Shown here: piece by piece, positions 46,317 to 59,640 of the stretch
Position numbering within the stretch: the first letter of the stretch is position 1
Layout: each line of letters opens with the position of its first letter
Assembly (NCBI GenBank): GCA_949152475.1
Contig: OX424556.1
Location: 55,076,451-55,140,450, forward strand
Length of the DNA stretch: 64,000 nucleotides
Reading direction: 5' to 3'
Origin: Terebella lapidaria
Lineage: Eukaryota > Annelida > Polychaeta > Terebellida > Terebellidae
Notes under the pieces: generated by a model
What the model saw: the letters and a program-made list of their open reading frames with translations, nothing else
Told to the model about the DNA's origin: nothing
Database searches by the model: none
Made by a program: the position numbers and the translations under genes

Positions 46317-47692
46317 TTTTCTGTGACCTTGACCTTGCCATTTTACTTCGGACGATGTGATGTAGCTATTATTGAGCCACATCTCCTGAGCGAGAACTGT
46401 TGAAGAACAATGAAATTTAGCTTTACAATAAGGTTTTAAATCTTGCGAAACTCCAAAACCTAAAATCGTGGCCCCCAAGTTTCTGATTTCTAGCAATAAT
46501 GGGGACTTTGGTCGAATGACCATCGCTTGAAACCATATTTTTATTTCACTTGCTTTGAAATTTGACATACAGTCTATCCAGGCATGAATGTACGGTTCAT
46601 CATACCATTCACAATTACCATTCCTTTCAGTCATATGCATAATTTAATGTCTGCAAATAGAGTTGGATCTCTATTCACAGACATCAATGTGTTCACACCT
46701 ACTTGTATATGAATATGGTTGACCAAACTGGTCGAAACTAAGCTTTGTTGCACGCAATAAATATGGATACATGTCAAATTATGTCTGTGATTAAATCATA
46801 GGTTGTCATTGGATGACTTACACTGCGATCTAAATCAAATTGTACCGTGACAAAAAACACCTTATGTGATTGGCTGCTTTACTGCACAATACAATTCCTG
46901 ATTTATAAGTATCCTTAAATGTGTGGCGCATGAAAAGACGGTATATGAATGGTTGAATTATTGCGCGATATAAATATATTTTGATCGCGCCATCAAACAC
47001 TGTCCATGATTGGTAAATTTATTGCGCGATATAATTGCATATTCATTCCGCACAACAAAGTTTACCTATGACAGGTTTGGCAAACCATATATATGAAATG
47101 GACTTGACTCTTCAGTTACACAGCTTTACTGATTTAAGACACGATATATATAACTGACAGTTCATGACCATGATGACATGTAACTGTACAAGCACAATCC
47201 GTTTACAGTCAAGATATTAATCAGGCGTCAATTGTAAGATTTTTGACGGCAGCGACCGAATTACTTTGACCGGAAAAAAAAACTCGGACCAATTACTGCA
47301 GCATTATATTTTTGAATTATCTGATGTCATTCAACCATACTCCTGTTGGGATTTTATATTCAATATGTGTTGTGGATGATAATGCTACTACATACTTTAG
47401 AAATATGATATGTATTTACGATGGGTAGTCCACCAACATGTATTTCAAAGGTACTCGGATTGTGACATACTTGTACTTACCCCACTGGCATGACAATTGT
47501 TCACACAAGCTCGTGTACACAGAGATATAGACAATCTGGTTGATGCACAGAATAAATTGACCGAAGCAGATAGAAAGCTGGGTGGTTCTTTTGGTGACGT
47601 TGCATTTGACATTTAGTGGATTTTATATGCCAAAGCAGCAATTTTACTCATAAAAAAAATACGAATAAAAAGTGTGGTGAGATGTCACACTT
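46317..47692. repeat. 1,376-bp tandem duplication, first copy
   Basis: Starts TTCTGTGACCTTGACCTTGC, ends GTCACACTTGA. Nearly identical to the next copy (a handful of substitutions and single-base indels). Contains GCGCGATATAAATATATTTT flanked by inverted GCGCGAT/ATCGCGC. Open frames are identical only because the duplication is recent. No gene recognised. Confidence 0.92.
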
Positions 47693-49070
47693 GATTCTGT
47701 GACCTTGACCTTGCCATTTTACTTCGGACGATGTGATGTAGCTATTATTGAGCCACATCTCCTGAGCGAGAACTGTTGAAGAACAATGAAACTTAGCTTT
47801 ACAATAAGGTTTTAAATCTTGCGAAACTCCAAAACCTAAAATCGTGGCCCCCAAGTTTCTGATTTCTAGCAATAATGGGGACTTTGGTCGAATGACCATC
47901 GCTTGAAACCATATTTTTATTTCACTTGCTTTGAAATTTGACATACAGTCTATCCAGGCATGAATGTACGGTTCATCATACCATTCACAATTACCATTCC
48001 TTTCAGTCATATGCATAATTTAATGTCTGCAAATAGAGTTGGATCTCTATTCACAGACATCAATGTGTTCACACCTACTTGTATATGAATATGGTTGACC
48101 AAACTGGTCGAAACTAAGCTTTGTTGCACGCAATAAATATGGATACATGTCAAATTATGTCTGTGATTAAATCATAGGTTGTCATTGGATGACTTACTCT
48201 GCGATCTAAATCAAATTGTACCGTGACAAAAAACACCTTATGTGATTGGCTGGTTTACTGCACAATACAATTCCTGATTTATAAGTATCCTTAAATGTGT
48301 GGCGCATGAAAAGACGGTATATGAATGGTTGAATTATTGCGCGATATAAATATATTTTGATCGCGCCATCAAACACTGTCCATGATTGGTAAATTTATTG
48401 CGCGATATAATTGCATATTCATTCCGCACAACAAAGTTTACCTATGACAGGTTTGGCAAACCATATATATGAAATGGACTTGACTCTTCAGTTACACAGC
48501 TTTACTGATTTAAGACACGATATATATAACTGACAGTTCATGACCATGATGACATGTAACTGTACAAGCACAATCCGTTTACAGTCAAGATATTAATCAG
48601 GCGTCAATTGTAAGATTTATGACGGCAGCGACCGAATTATTTTGACCGAAAAAAAAAACTCGGACCAATTATGCAGCATTATATTTTTGAATTATCTGAT
48701 GTCATTCAACCATACTCCTGTTGGGATTTTATATTCAATATGTGTTGTGGATGATAATGCTACTACATACTTTAGAAATATGATATGTATTTACGATGGG
48801 TAGTCCACCAACATGTATTTCAAAGGTACTCGGATTGTGACATACTTGTACTTACCCCACTGGCATGACAATTGTTCACACAAGCTCGTGTACACAGAGA
48901 TATAGACAATCTGGTTGATGCACAGAATAAATTGACCGAAAGCAGATAGAAAGCTGGGTGGTTCTTTTGGTGACGTTGCATTTGACATTTAGTGGATTTT
49001 ATATGCCAAAGCAGCAATTTTACTCATAAAAAAAATACGAATAAAAAGTGTGGTGAGATGTCACACTTGA
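47693..49070. repeat. 1,376-bp tandem duplication, second copy
   Basis: Head-to-tail copy of the preceding unit, offset 1376. The right border is followed by TAGAAGGTGTTG, the start of a different repeated segment. The last 100 bp interrupts homology with 55240-55252, indicating that the duplicated unit carries an insertion relative to that older copy. Confidence 0.92.
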
Positions 49071-50500
49071 TAGAAGGTGTTGTTAGAAACCAGTCTTGCT
49101 TCAATTCACACATCTTCACATATTATAGATGGCATGAGAGACAACTTGAAATTGTTCATCATGACTAACATCAACGTTAGCGATTAATTGAATGGACCAA
49201 CACCGTTATTTAGTATCAGGTCTTTATTAGGCATTCACTTCATCTATCCCGGGTGATCGATTGTAAATCTCAAAGTTGGCCAACGTAATTACCACTCCCA
49301 CGGTCATAACGGAAGCTACACAAGAAAGGTGTTAATGACAGGTTGATGGTCAATGAGCCACGACCCCATACAGCCGCGAATCAGAGCTTCACACAACATG
49401 GGGTTACTAAAAAACGGGTGATGTTCTCACCACCATCTCCATCTTCTTGATGAAATCTTTGACTGACTAATAGCATCAGCATTTTAGCTACAATACTTTA
49501 GCATTATTTACCTGTTACAGTTTGAGGACACTCTGCAAAGAAAATTATCTCAGACAATGACCCTAAACTGTGTACGAAAAAAATGAAGGTTTATTTCGAT
49601 TTAACTAATTGATACCCTAGACTGGGACATCGATGATTGAAAAGGAAGAAAATAAGTTACGTCTCTGATTGATCAGCTCCAGTGTCATTCTCCTTACTCC
49701 GAACCCATCAATCGATCAAATTGTAGCCGCCACAAACAACAATTATTGTTTCATTCAGTGCAACGTTTGCATTGCATTTCTTTGTTCACTTTTATTGAGG
49801 AAGCGGACGAGGCATCGACAATGTTTTATTCGGTTCAAGTACCTTGTTTAGGACAATTTCCGCACATCGACCTGGGCCAGCCACGAACGTTAACAAATCA
49901 ATTAGCGCCTCATTCTCTCTTGGTGGTGATAGATTGATACTTACATCTATAACCAGCCACGGATATAGTCGTTTTGTTGGTTCGGTTCTTTTAGGTGATA
50001 TTTTTTTTGTTTTAACAGCTGCTGATTAACCAATTGCAGAAATGTGTTGTTTATCGCCCCTCAAAGCAGGTGCAACTGTATGACTTGTACGTGAGTTGAA
50101 TAATGTGTGTTGCAACCTCGGGTGCACATTATTATATGATGAAAGCACGGTAGTGTTATGTGAATTGATAATGACCATGTTCCTTGATTGGCGTTGTAAC
50201 CTGTAATACATGTATAGATATATGTACATTTATCTCAGCCGTTACTTGTGGAACCTACTTCCCCCAACTCTCCAGAAAGCTGCACTGGTAAAAACCTCAC
50301 CAGGTCCAGTCTGTTACTTTTCAGTAATAAACGATGAGATATAATGTCATAGATAATTTAGTGACTAATAAAAGTATTTCATAAAGCACATTTTGTTGTG
50401 GAAATACATGGTACTTAAATATGGTCGTTAAGAATTCCAGTGGGTGTAGTCAAAAGTTCATTAAGTGCATAGTCGACTGTCCTGCTTGTAGGTAGCTAAG
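49071..50500. repeat. Repeated segment J, copy 1
   Basis: Matches 55250-56640 (offset about 6.15 kb), including GAAACCAGTCTTGCTTCAAT, CTATCCCGGGTGATCGATTG, and the head module (AGATAATTTAGTGACTAATA at 50351). Within it lies a weak protease-like remnant (49960-50029). Confidence 0.8.
49846..50029 (+). pseudogene. Possible trypsin-like exon remnant, copy 1
   Basis: One plus-strand frame ends YSRFVGSVLLGDIFFVLTAAD then TAA. In S1 proteases a CGGSLLxxxxVLTAAHC block carries the catalytic His. Here the final H-C reads D-stop and the preceding Cys is Val, so it cannot be functional. The similarity is about 20 residues long and could be chance. The duplicate at 56050-56195 keeps the His. Confidence 0.25.
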
Positions 50501-52540
50501 AGGCTTGTTTGATACAATGCACGCAGAAAAGCATGGTACGCAGGTAAAGTGACTTTGGAAAAACACTGTTATTGCTATTGGCTTTGTTGATTTCTTCACC
50601 ATGAGTTCGTACACTTTGTAACATAGATGTATGATAGACCTACTATTACTACTGCTGTCTTGATTTGTTTTTTCCCAGTGGGTAAGGCTTCTTGTAGAAT
50701 AACTTCTTGTAAAAAGGAACTTTTCTGAGTATTTTGTGTCTCATAAATCATAGCATTTCTTAGGTCGCCAGATCTATATGGGAACGAGCGTGCAACTGAC
50801 CTGTAAATCTGAGGCCTATCCACACCATGAAAGCAATTGGCACTGAGCATTGAAAAACATGACAAGTCCATCATACAAGACGAACCATATAAGAACCATG
50901 GAATTTCGCCTTTAGAACACATATTTATGCATGGTTAGCGTATTTGGTCATTTTTAGTTTACTTGAGCTTGCGGATGATTATAACCAAAGGATATATTTG
51001 AATTCATGCCACTCGTGTTGTTTAACTCTGACAACATCAACAGCAAGCTTATCATCTGTGCAGTATTAAAAGATATTGACTGTGTGTTACTGAAGATTAA
51101 TGGAATGTTCGATGGCAACACGATTGTGATCACTGCAGATGCCCCTATTAACATACTAATGAGATGTCAGGCGACAATTCATCAACGGTTGAAACCTTGA
51201 ACTACGGGGGGAATTACTCTGCTCATGTTTCCTTTCCATGGATATCCGTTTTCCGGACAATCTGCTTCAAAGCTTTGATTTTTGGACACCATTACATGGG
51301 ATACTACCATAATTTTAACAAATCAGATAGCACTGCATTTTGATGCTTTGTTCATACTAAGCTATCTTGTTTTAAATGTCAACCATCAATCAATTGGTAA
51401 TTCAGCACAAGATTGATCAGATCGTGTCGTTTCGTCATAAATTGTTTTGACGGTATCGTTGAAACTACAAAAATTTATTACTCCTCATCATATGGGTTGA
51501 TGTTTTCAACATCCATCGAAACTAACAACATACACTGGCGTAGCATTGGAAGCCATGAAAATTGTTTCACAATTTCACAATTTCGTCAGATGTTCATGCT
51601 CTTTGCATGTTGCTTTATTGGTCGATTGATCGTAATTACCATTCATTTTGTACTATACCTATATTGGTGTTTTGTTGTTGTGGGCTCCCTCTGGCTTTCT
51701 ACCTGAATTTCTGGGAAAATCACTTCTCGTGGAAACTTAGTGTTCTGAGTTTTTCCTATCATTTGAAATCATCGTATCTATAGTAATAATAGTACATCTG
51801 AGTGAGTGGGTGAATGGAAAATCTGGAAATTACTACCACATTGCGTAATATTCAAATGCCCTGGGGTAACGCCTTTTGAATACATATATGACGCCTTTTT
51901 AACACATAGACGTGGAATCAATACCCAGTATTAAGTATTCCGAGCAAACAAAACAAGGTCCGTTATCCAATCTCATAGTCCGGGGACAGAAAGTCATATC
52001 AGGCATACGAAGTGACAGAAAACAAAAATGACAGGGAAACTCATGAACCCCCCAAAATGGCCATTAGGAGGTGAAATCAGATGTTCTGGAAAGAGTGAGC
52101 ATTTCCTGCCCCACTAGTGGCACCCGTCATGAATTCCCCAAAATTAACATGAAAATAGATCTAGTTGCATGGCAGACATGGATTTGGTGTATTTATCAAC
52201 CCGATCATGATGACGTCCATAGAATTTCTTAAACGCAGCTATAAGTCTTGATATAACATATCCTTGTCGCAGCAGTTTAGAGACTAGCTGGGCACTTCGA
52301 TAGACAAAGTCCTCATATTTGCAACTAGCTCTGGAATAGCGTATAAGTTGAGAAACAAACACACCATATGCCGGTGAAATAGGAATGTTGCTGCTTAGAA
52401 AAGGGAAATTGACTATGGAAAAATTGAAATCATCACGTTTGTCATATAATCTAGTTGACAGGTTAGAATCATTATCAACAGAGATCACACAAGGGCACAG
52501 AAGAAGACTTTCAAACATACATGTTCAATTGAAAAGGTTG
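50500..52540. repeat. Diverged repeat segment K
   Basis: Includes the block at 51000-51300 shared with 42350-42545, and a small AATTTCACAATTTCGTCAGA block (51560-51610) shared with 43635-43690. A 98-bp mobile copy lies at 51906-52003. The stretch 52010-52540 has a 124-codon minus-strand frame (52144-52518) that I cannot assign to any family. Confidence 0.5.
51906..52003. mobile_element. 98-bp insertion shared with 4331-4428
   Basis: About two mismatches with the upstream copy over 98 bp; flanking sequences are unrelated. No duplication is obvious here (CAC/CAT). Confidence 0.55.
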
Positions 52541-54620
52541 CTATGGTTCAATTCTTGCCACTCATTCCATACAAGCCTGACAACATTAACAATACTCGCA
52601 TCATCCATGCATGAAGGTTTGAGGTTTGAAAAGATCAGGGTACTACACCACAAAGGATACGTTGTATTAGTACCCTGACAATTGTCAGGGCGGCTACAAA
52701 AAGACGTCAGGTTTGTTTCATGGCTCCTGTTGTCAGAGATAAATGCACAAGGGCACAGAAGACTTTCCACATTATTGCCGGGAACTGACAGCACATCATC
52801 TTACATGGCGAGAGTACTACAGTTTTGAACAGAAACACTTCAGTATCAATGCACACAAAGTACATTCTACACAAAAGTAATTGTACATATTACTGAATAT
52901 TCGGGAGAAGGAAAAAAAAAACTCGGGTGCACACCCTATCAGAAATATGAAACAGTTTTGTCAAATTTATTTGTGACCCATCAATGTAAGACTGTTTCTC
53001 ATTAATCAATATCACGACCAGATGTTTGCGTTTCCCCCAAATTTTCTGCATGTTCAATGACATGCTATTGTTCATGTAATTAGTATCAACAGCATTACCG
53101 AACATAAATAAAACACAGATGATATAAGGACATGAATTGGCATCCACCGGAACTGTGTATTATCTAATGTACTATCAATCCATATCAGAAGATAAAGGTT
53201 TTCAACTGTTACTCTACATTTTGCGAAATTGGCTGGACAAAATATACACGTATGCAAAATATATCCATAACATTTCCTCTTATTGTCCATGAAATCCGAC
53301 GTGTCTCTGTGAACCTTGCAAAAGATGGTTCATGAAATGCTCATCTATCACTTATGATGCTCGGCTACTCAATTTTCCTGACACATGACCAAGATGATGA
53401 GACGCGATGCCTTAACTAGAGTCAAGAGGTCATCACCATACGTTACAAGCTTTTCCCAATTACGCTGCAAAAATATGGCACTGAGCCGTTGTCATGTGAG
53501 CATTCAATGACACATTAGGCAAACCCGAATGGATGGGGTAAATGAGGGACTTGTCAGCTTGAGCCACAGTCAACCATTAGCCTGGTGCTCAGGACTTGAC
53601 GAATTGAGTCTCTGGATTAGATAACAGAAATGACACATGGAAATGTCAATAATTTGTCACGTCTTATTAGTTTTTACAAAACACACCAAATCATCACACA
53701 AATCTATACAGTCACCATTGAGTTTGTGGGCATGTTTGACTTTAGGTCTATGATAGTGTAAAGTTGAGTGTATGAAGTTGACAACTTGACAGGAATACAT
53801 GTACTATAGACAATCTTCACGAACAAAAAGATTGACACATGATACTGTGATTTTGCAAACTGAATACGTAAAGCGTCTTTGCCACACATATACCAAGGTG
53901 ATCAGTTTCCTGCAAGGCAATTTTGTAGACAAGTTTGATATATCAGCCTTCCCTAACATACAGTTCCCGTATAAAATCGCAATAATAATTCAGATTCTAT
54001 ATCCAGTTCACTCCACAAAATTGATCGAACAACTTATCACCCCATTGAAATATAATATCTGAGATATAAATTATTTTGATGTATATTGATATATATCTAA
54101 AACTAGAACTCTGAGTGCCATTATGACAAATACATGGCCTCATAAATTACTCTCGAGAGTAATTTGTGAGGTCATCGACATGAGAGACAACGATGTATAA
54201 TGAACAAAGATGAATAATGTTACATGGTTCTCTTCAGGTATAGGCTCACGTGGTTCTAGCCCATGGCTAACAATTCTATTCATGTGTGTGTTTGTGTTGT
54301 GGGACCCATGGCGAGAGACTATTGAGTAGGTTATTCATACTGTGGTTGCTAGATGACCAAGGTTTAGGTTTATGTTATTGTACCCCAAAACGCCAGTGAT
54401 GACAGCTGTGATAATTCAATGATCGACAAGTTCAACTGTGCACATCATTGAAATACTCTGAACTAGTAGATGGGAACAATGAATGAGAACCAATATAAAC
54501 TTAACCTTAACAGAAACCACGCCTAGCTCCTGTAGAACAAAAAAATCGCCCTTGACAAACTTTTGGGGGCTTATTTACATCAATTAGACAATCAGATATT
54601 GCATCACCGGCCAAATTCCT
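52540..54620. repeat. Type-2 long repeat unit L
   Basis: Direct copy of 43.80-45.8 kb with the same module order (52585-52790, 53135-53290, 53390-53750, 53940-54060). A 34-bp near-perfect palindrome (54138-54171, centre CTCTCGAGAG) replaces sequence seen at 45370-45400. No gene. Confidence 0.7.
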
Positions 54621-55249
54621 GACCCACAGCGGATTTACTCTGTCCATGTTGCTATCCATTGATATATGTGGATTGATATAAATTTCCTCTGAACATCTGC
54701 TGAAGCATCGAGCCACCATTTCATAAAATACAATGCTATTCTGTGCGTTTCGTTGCTTTGTTCATATTGAACTTGTTTTAAATGACAACTGTGAATTATT
54801 TGGTGTTTCGGGACAAGATTCATCAGCTGTATCGTTTGATTTGACAATATTTTGTGCGCTGAATTGTTCTTGAATGCCAGGCAGTACAAATTCCACGATA
54901 ATGTGACACTTCACATAAAAGAAACACTTGTTCAGTTGAGCAAACTTGATGCTAGTTTAATTTTGGACATCTTTGTTCATATATGATCACGCTTCCAACA
55001 TCCATCAAAACAATCAACAGAATTTGGCCTAGATGTTTTTGTGGGTGCACGAAGCTTTGTGTCGGCGGACAGATCGTCAATGTCAGGCATTGCCTAAATT
55101 CTCTAGTTAAATGGTACACAAAGCCAGCTATTGTTCATACCATTTGCAGCCATTGTTCACACAAACGCGTGTAGACAGATATATGGACAATCTGGTTGAT
55201 GTACAGACGTAAATTAACCGAAGCAGATAGAATGCTGGGTGGTTCTTTG
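54620..55249. other. No recognisable gene
   Basis: Partly similar to 59900-60110 (TCCATTAATATCAGTTT, GCATTTCGTGGCTTTGTTCA, AAATCAATTGTTGTTTC). Otherwise nothing identifiable. Confidence 0.4.
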
Positions 55250-56640
55250 GAAGGTGTTGCAAGAAACCAGTCTTGCTTCAATTCACACATCTTCACATAT
55301 TATAGATGGCACGAGAGACAACTTGAACGCATTCATCATGGCTATCATCAACGTTAGCGATTATTTCAATGGACAAAGACCGTTATTTAGTATCAGGTCT
55401 TCATTAGGCATTCACTTCATCTATCCCGGGTGATCGATTGTAAATCTCAAAGTTGGCCAACGTAATTACCACTCCCACGGTCATAACGGAAGCTACACAA
55501 GAAAGGTGTTACTGACAGGTTGAGGCACAATGAGCCACGACCCCATACATCCGAGAATCAGAGCTTCACACAACATGGGGTTACTAAGAAACGGGTGATG
55601 TTCTCACCACCATCTCCATCTTCTTGATGAAATCTTTGACTGACTAATATCATCAGCATTCTAGCTACAATACTTTAGCATTTTTTACCTGTTACAGTTC
55701 GAGAGCACTTTGTAAAAGGAAATTATTTCAGATTCTCGACAATGACCCTAAACTTCTGTGTATGAAAAAATGAAGATTTATTTTGATTTAGTCAATTTAT
55801 ATCTAGACTCGGACATCGATGATTGGAAGGGAAGAAAATAAGTTACGTCTCTGATGACCAGCTCCAGTGTCGATCTGCTTACTCCGAACCGTGTCATCCT
55901 CCTTGCACATTCAATCGAACAAATTGTCGCAGCCAGGAACAACAGTTGTTGTTCCAATCAGTCCAACGTTTGCATCTTGTTGTTCACTTTTATCGAGGAA
56001 GCGGACGTGGCCATCGACAAATTCAATTTGGTTCAAATCCCTTGTTTAGGACAATTTCCGCACATCGACCTGGGCCAGCCACGCACGTTAACAAATCAAT
56101 TGGCGCCTCGTTCTGTAACCAGCCACGGATGTAGCCGTTTTGTTGGTTCGGCTCTATTAGGTGATAATGTTTTTGTTTTAACAGCTGTTCATTGAACAAT
56201 TGCATCTTGTGCAGAAATGTGTTGTTCATCGCCCCCCAAAGCAGGTGCAACTGTATATCTTTTGAACGCGAGTTGAACGATGGGTGTTCAATACCTCGGG
56301 ATGCACATCATAATATGATGAAAGCTTTGCAGTGTTATGTGAATTGATGATGACCATGTTCCTAGATTGGAGTTGTAGTCTGTTATACGTGTGTGAAAAA
56401 TCTACCCCCCCCCAACTTTCTAGAATGCTGCACTGGTAAAAACCTCAAAAGGTCCGATCTGTTACTTTCAGTAATAGACGATGAGATGTATTGTTCGAGA
56501 TAATTTAGTGACTGATAAAACTATTTCATCAAACACATTTTGTTGGGAGTACGTGGTACTTATATGTGGTCGTCAAGGACGTCAGGGGTGTAGTCAAATG
56601 TTCATTAGGTGCACACGAATTGAAAAAATTCTACACAAAA
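55250..56640. repeat. Repeated segment J, copy 2
   Basis: Copy of 49071-50500, ending with the head module at 56499 (GATAATTTAGTGACTGATAA). Carries the second protease-like remnant. Confidence 0.8.
56095..56195 (+). pseudogene. Possible trypsin-like exon remnant, copy 2
   Basis: The frame reads TSHGCSRFVGSALLGDNVFV then LTAVH and a TGA exactly where the Cys after the catalytic His would be in S1 proteases. This copy retains the His that copy 1 lost. The match is short; treat as a hint only. Confidence 0.28.
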
Positions 56641-57540
56641 GTAATAATATTTATTGTTTAGTATTCAGGGGGAAAAAAGGACACTCTGTACACCCAAATA
56701 TGATTATAGGGAGTAGTTCTGTCAAAATCATGTGTAACTCATTAATATGAAGCTGTTATTATTAATTATGATTACGACCAGTTGATGGCATTTACCCCAA
56801 ATCCACTGCATGTTTACCAACATGGTATATTGTTAATACAATTAGTTCTACCAATATTAATGAGCACATCCTTACTCGTTATCATTATGGAGTATCAGTT
56901 TGATAGAAGAGTCTGATAGAATTGTATGGAATACACCCATGGCTCTTTCCTCGATTTAGGTTAAAATAGGATAAAAATCCATGGCAATGGGAGACGTGCA
57001 AATCGCATAAATGGTTAAAGTGATATTGGCAGAAAAAACGACTTATTCCAAATCAACTACACATATGCCTGTGGCCTCAGCATAATCGGTTACAAAACAA
57101 ACTATGGTTGATTAAAGGTATAAATCAAGCATGTGACAACACTAGCAGCCGCTTTTGTTTTGTGTGCCACTCAGAGTTAACTCTGACCTGTTTACCACGC
57201 TCGAATGTATGCGAGTAGCCTGAAATCGCATTGCACCAAAGGATACAAAGCACCAAGAATTGCGGTAATGTCAACAAACTCAAACGATCTCCACCAGAAA
57301 TTCACAACGAAAACAACGAGGAAGGGTATACGTTGAACTAATCAAGTACATATATGTAACTAGTATGTTTTCTTCGTTCGGTAAGAAATGGATGGCAAAA
57401 GCCATAACTTTCTGCCAATATCACTTCAAAACTAGTTCTATTAAAAAAAATTTAAACTATTTTGTATTTTTCCATTCCTAATCAACAGCCTGAAGTCAAA
57501 TATTTTGGGGTTACGATTTCATGACTCTTTGGTGCCCGAA
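56640..57540. other. No recognisable gene
   Basis: The first 250 bp resembles 44150-44290 and 52880-53050 (TACTGAATATTCGG, AAACAGTTCTGTCAAA). The remainder, including 56940-57500, is unplaced. Confidence 0.4.
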
Positions 57541-59640
57541 GTTCAAGGCCATAATGAGAAGCCAGTTTTCAATCTTCTTAAACTGTTTTTATCCATCAGA
57601 TGTGTCCTGGTACTAGGAACAATATTAGGAAAGTTTAGGGCACAAATTTGAAGAACAAGGCCACAAAATTGCAATTACTCCGCTTACATTCTTGATTGAT
57701 TTTTCAATTATTTTTGTATTTTGCGACGGCTGATTTCCCATCATTTACTATGTGACCAATTGTGGTACGACCAAAATCCATATTATCGCCAAAGATACAA
57801 ATGTATTGGTCATCAGCTGAAATAACTGATTTGTGATATTTCAAGTGGTGGTAATTCCAACACCACTGACGGTATTCAAACGAATATAACGTAATGTATG
57901 CAGCATAGATTACAGAAAAAAACCGATCGCGATGAATGCATGTATTCAAAAATTGCATTTATCCATTATTAACTTAAGATTTTTGCCATAACTGGAGTCG
58001 TGCGGTCATAACCATAGGTTACAAGCGTTGCCCAGTTATGCTCCAAAACTATGGCATTAAACCGCTGTGAAGATAGCATTTATTACACAATAGACGAATC
58101 CAAAGGGGTGGGTTGTAAATGGGCCTTCTTGAGGGCATAAACGACCATTAGCGGGGTGCTCATGACTTGACGAATTGTGTCCTTGAAATGACATGTGGAT
58201 GTGTCAATCATTTGTCATGTCTTATCACTTTCACGTCAAGGACACCCAAGCATATGAGTCTATATGGAAATCGTTCAACTTGTTGGAATGTTTGAATGTA
58301 TATAATGAGCAATTGTCTAATGCTCTGGCATGAATAAATGATATTTTCGGAATCACATTTCAGCACACAAGTATTTCGTCCTCCATGTGACTGAAGTTGG
58401 TCAATGGTCATTCGATCATAGGCATACAAAACAGGAGAATACGATAAAACAAAGATGCAAATGAACAATCAATATGTTCCAGGTGTATTCACAATGTAGT
58501 ACCAATACAGGGATCGATATCAGTACTCATTATTGAAGTAGTTTGGTTTGTGTCTGAAACAAGTGGATACATGTTCTTATTTTCCATATAAATGACTGAT
58601 ATTCACATTTAAATGCACAATGTTATATGATGGCGTATGTTTAGATTGTGTTATGTCGTCGCCGCGAACGTTGTGGTTTATTTGTTGATCACAACAACAT
58701 CATCTCACGGGATAGTAACCAGCTGATTATATTAACGCCTGGTACGTGGAGGATGATGTTGGTGTTTGCAGAAAATGTGCTGTAGGAGCCCAATGATTCT
58801 ACGACTTTCAGAATAATAGACCAATGTTTCACTGAATATGAAGGAACCTCTCACATTCATATCAACGTGATACCAGAGAGTGTATCTTTGGTGTTATAAT
58901 GTCCTCTTGCATATTTCCTTGTTACCGAACATCTAGGCGACGATAATGTCTAATAATCTGAGTGTCATTCCATTTAAACGAAATAACCCAGATATTTCTT
59001 TGACGTCTTGGGTTGTGAACACCATACGATTACACCCGCAGTTATTATGCCACTAAAATAACACGAAATTCCACACGTTTTGAAATATGATGTATATTCG
59101 ATCTGTTAAACGAGGATAATTATATGGTAGATCATATATGGTATGATCTATGGTAGATCATACTGAATATTTTTATGTCAGAACATAGTGACGTATATTT
59201 GATTTCATGCCCGATATGAAGTTGACTCTTCAGTTTTGCGTATAAATTCATCATTTGCAAACTTCGGTTTTTTATGTACGCGCTGACATGTCAGTATAAA
59301 AGCACAGTCCCTCACTCAGGTGGTCCTGCTTGAAGTCAAGATAAAGTCGAGTCAAGACCGAGGGAGATAGTGACAGCAGAGAGTGAATACTGCTGAGGTG
59401 TTTTTTAATTAGCTAATGCCATGGAAAGTCATTCCTACATCCGCCAATTACTGGCATTTAAATATTGATATTGATTGCATGAGAATGATATTATATGCAT
59501 AAAGCAGAAATATGCTAGACACCTACGCAGGACGCTTTGGTATTATCAGCACATCCGTGTTATGAAGCAACTGTCTGCATTACAGCATTTATGTATATGA
59601 GCATTGGCGTGAGGGTTGGTAGTCTACTGACATTTAGTCG
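57540..59640. repeat. Direct repeat M, copy 1
   Basis: Recurs at 61970-63770 in the same order: GAGTTTAGGGCTCAAATTTG-like block, ATTTCCCATCATTTACTATG, the ATTTAATGACACA-type module (57985-58300), CATATAAATGACTGATATTC, GATTATATTAACGCCTGG and GCTAGACACCTACGC. No gene. Confidence 0.75.

Noticed and set aside
46281-46640. 119-codon minus-strand frame repeated at 47648-48016
   Set aside because: Repeated only because the 1,376-bp unit is duplicated; different downstream residues and no domain.
52144-52518. 124-codon minus-strand frame
   Set aside because: No recognisable motif and no counterpart in the other repeat copies; likely chance.
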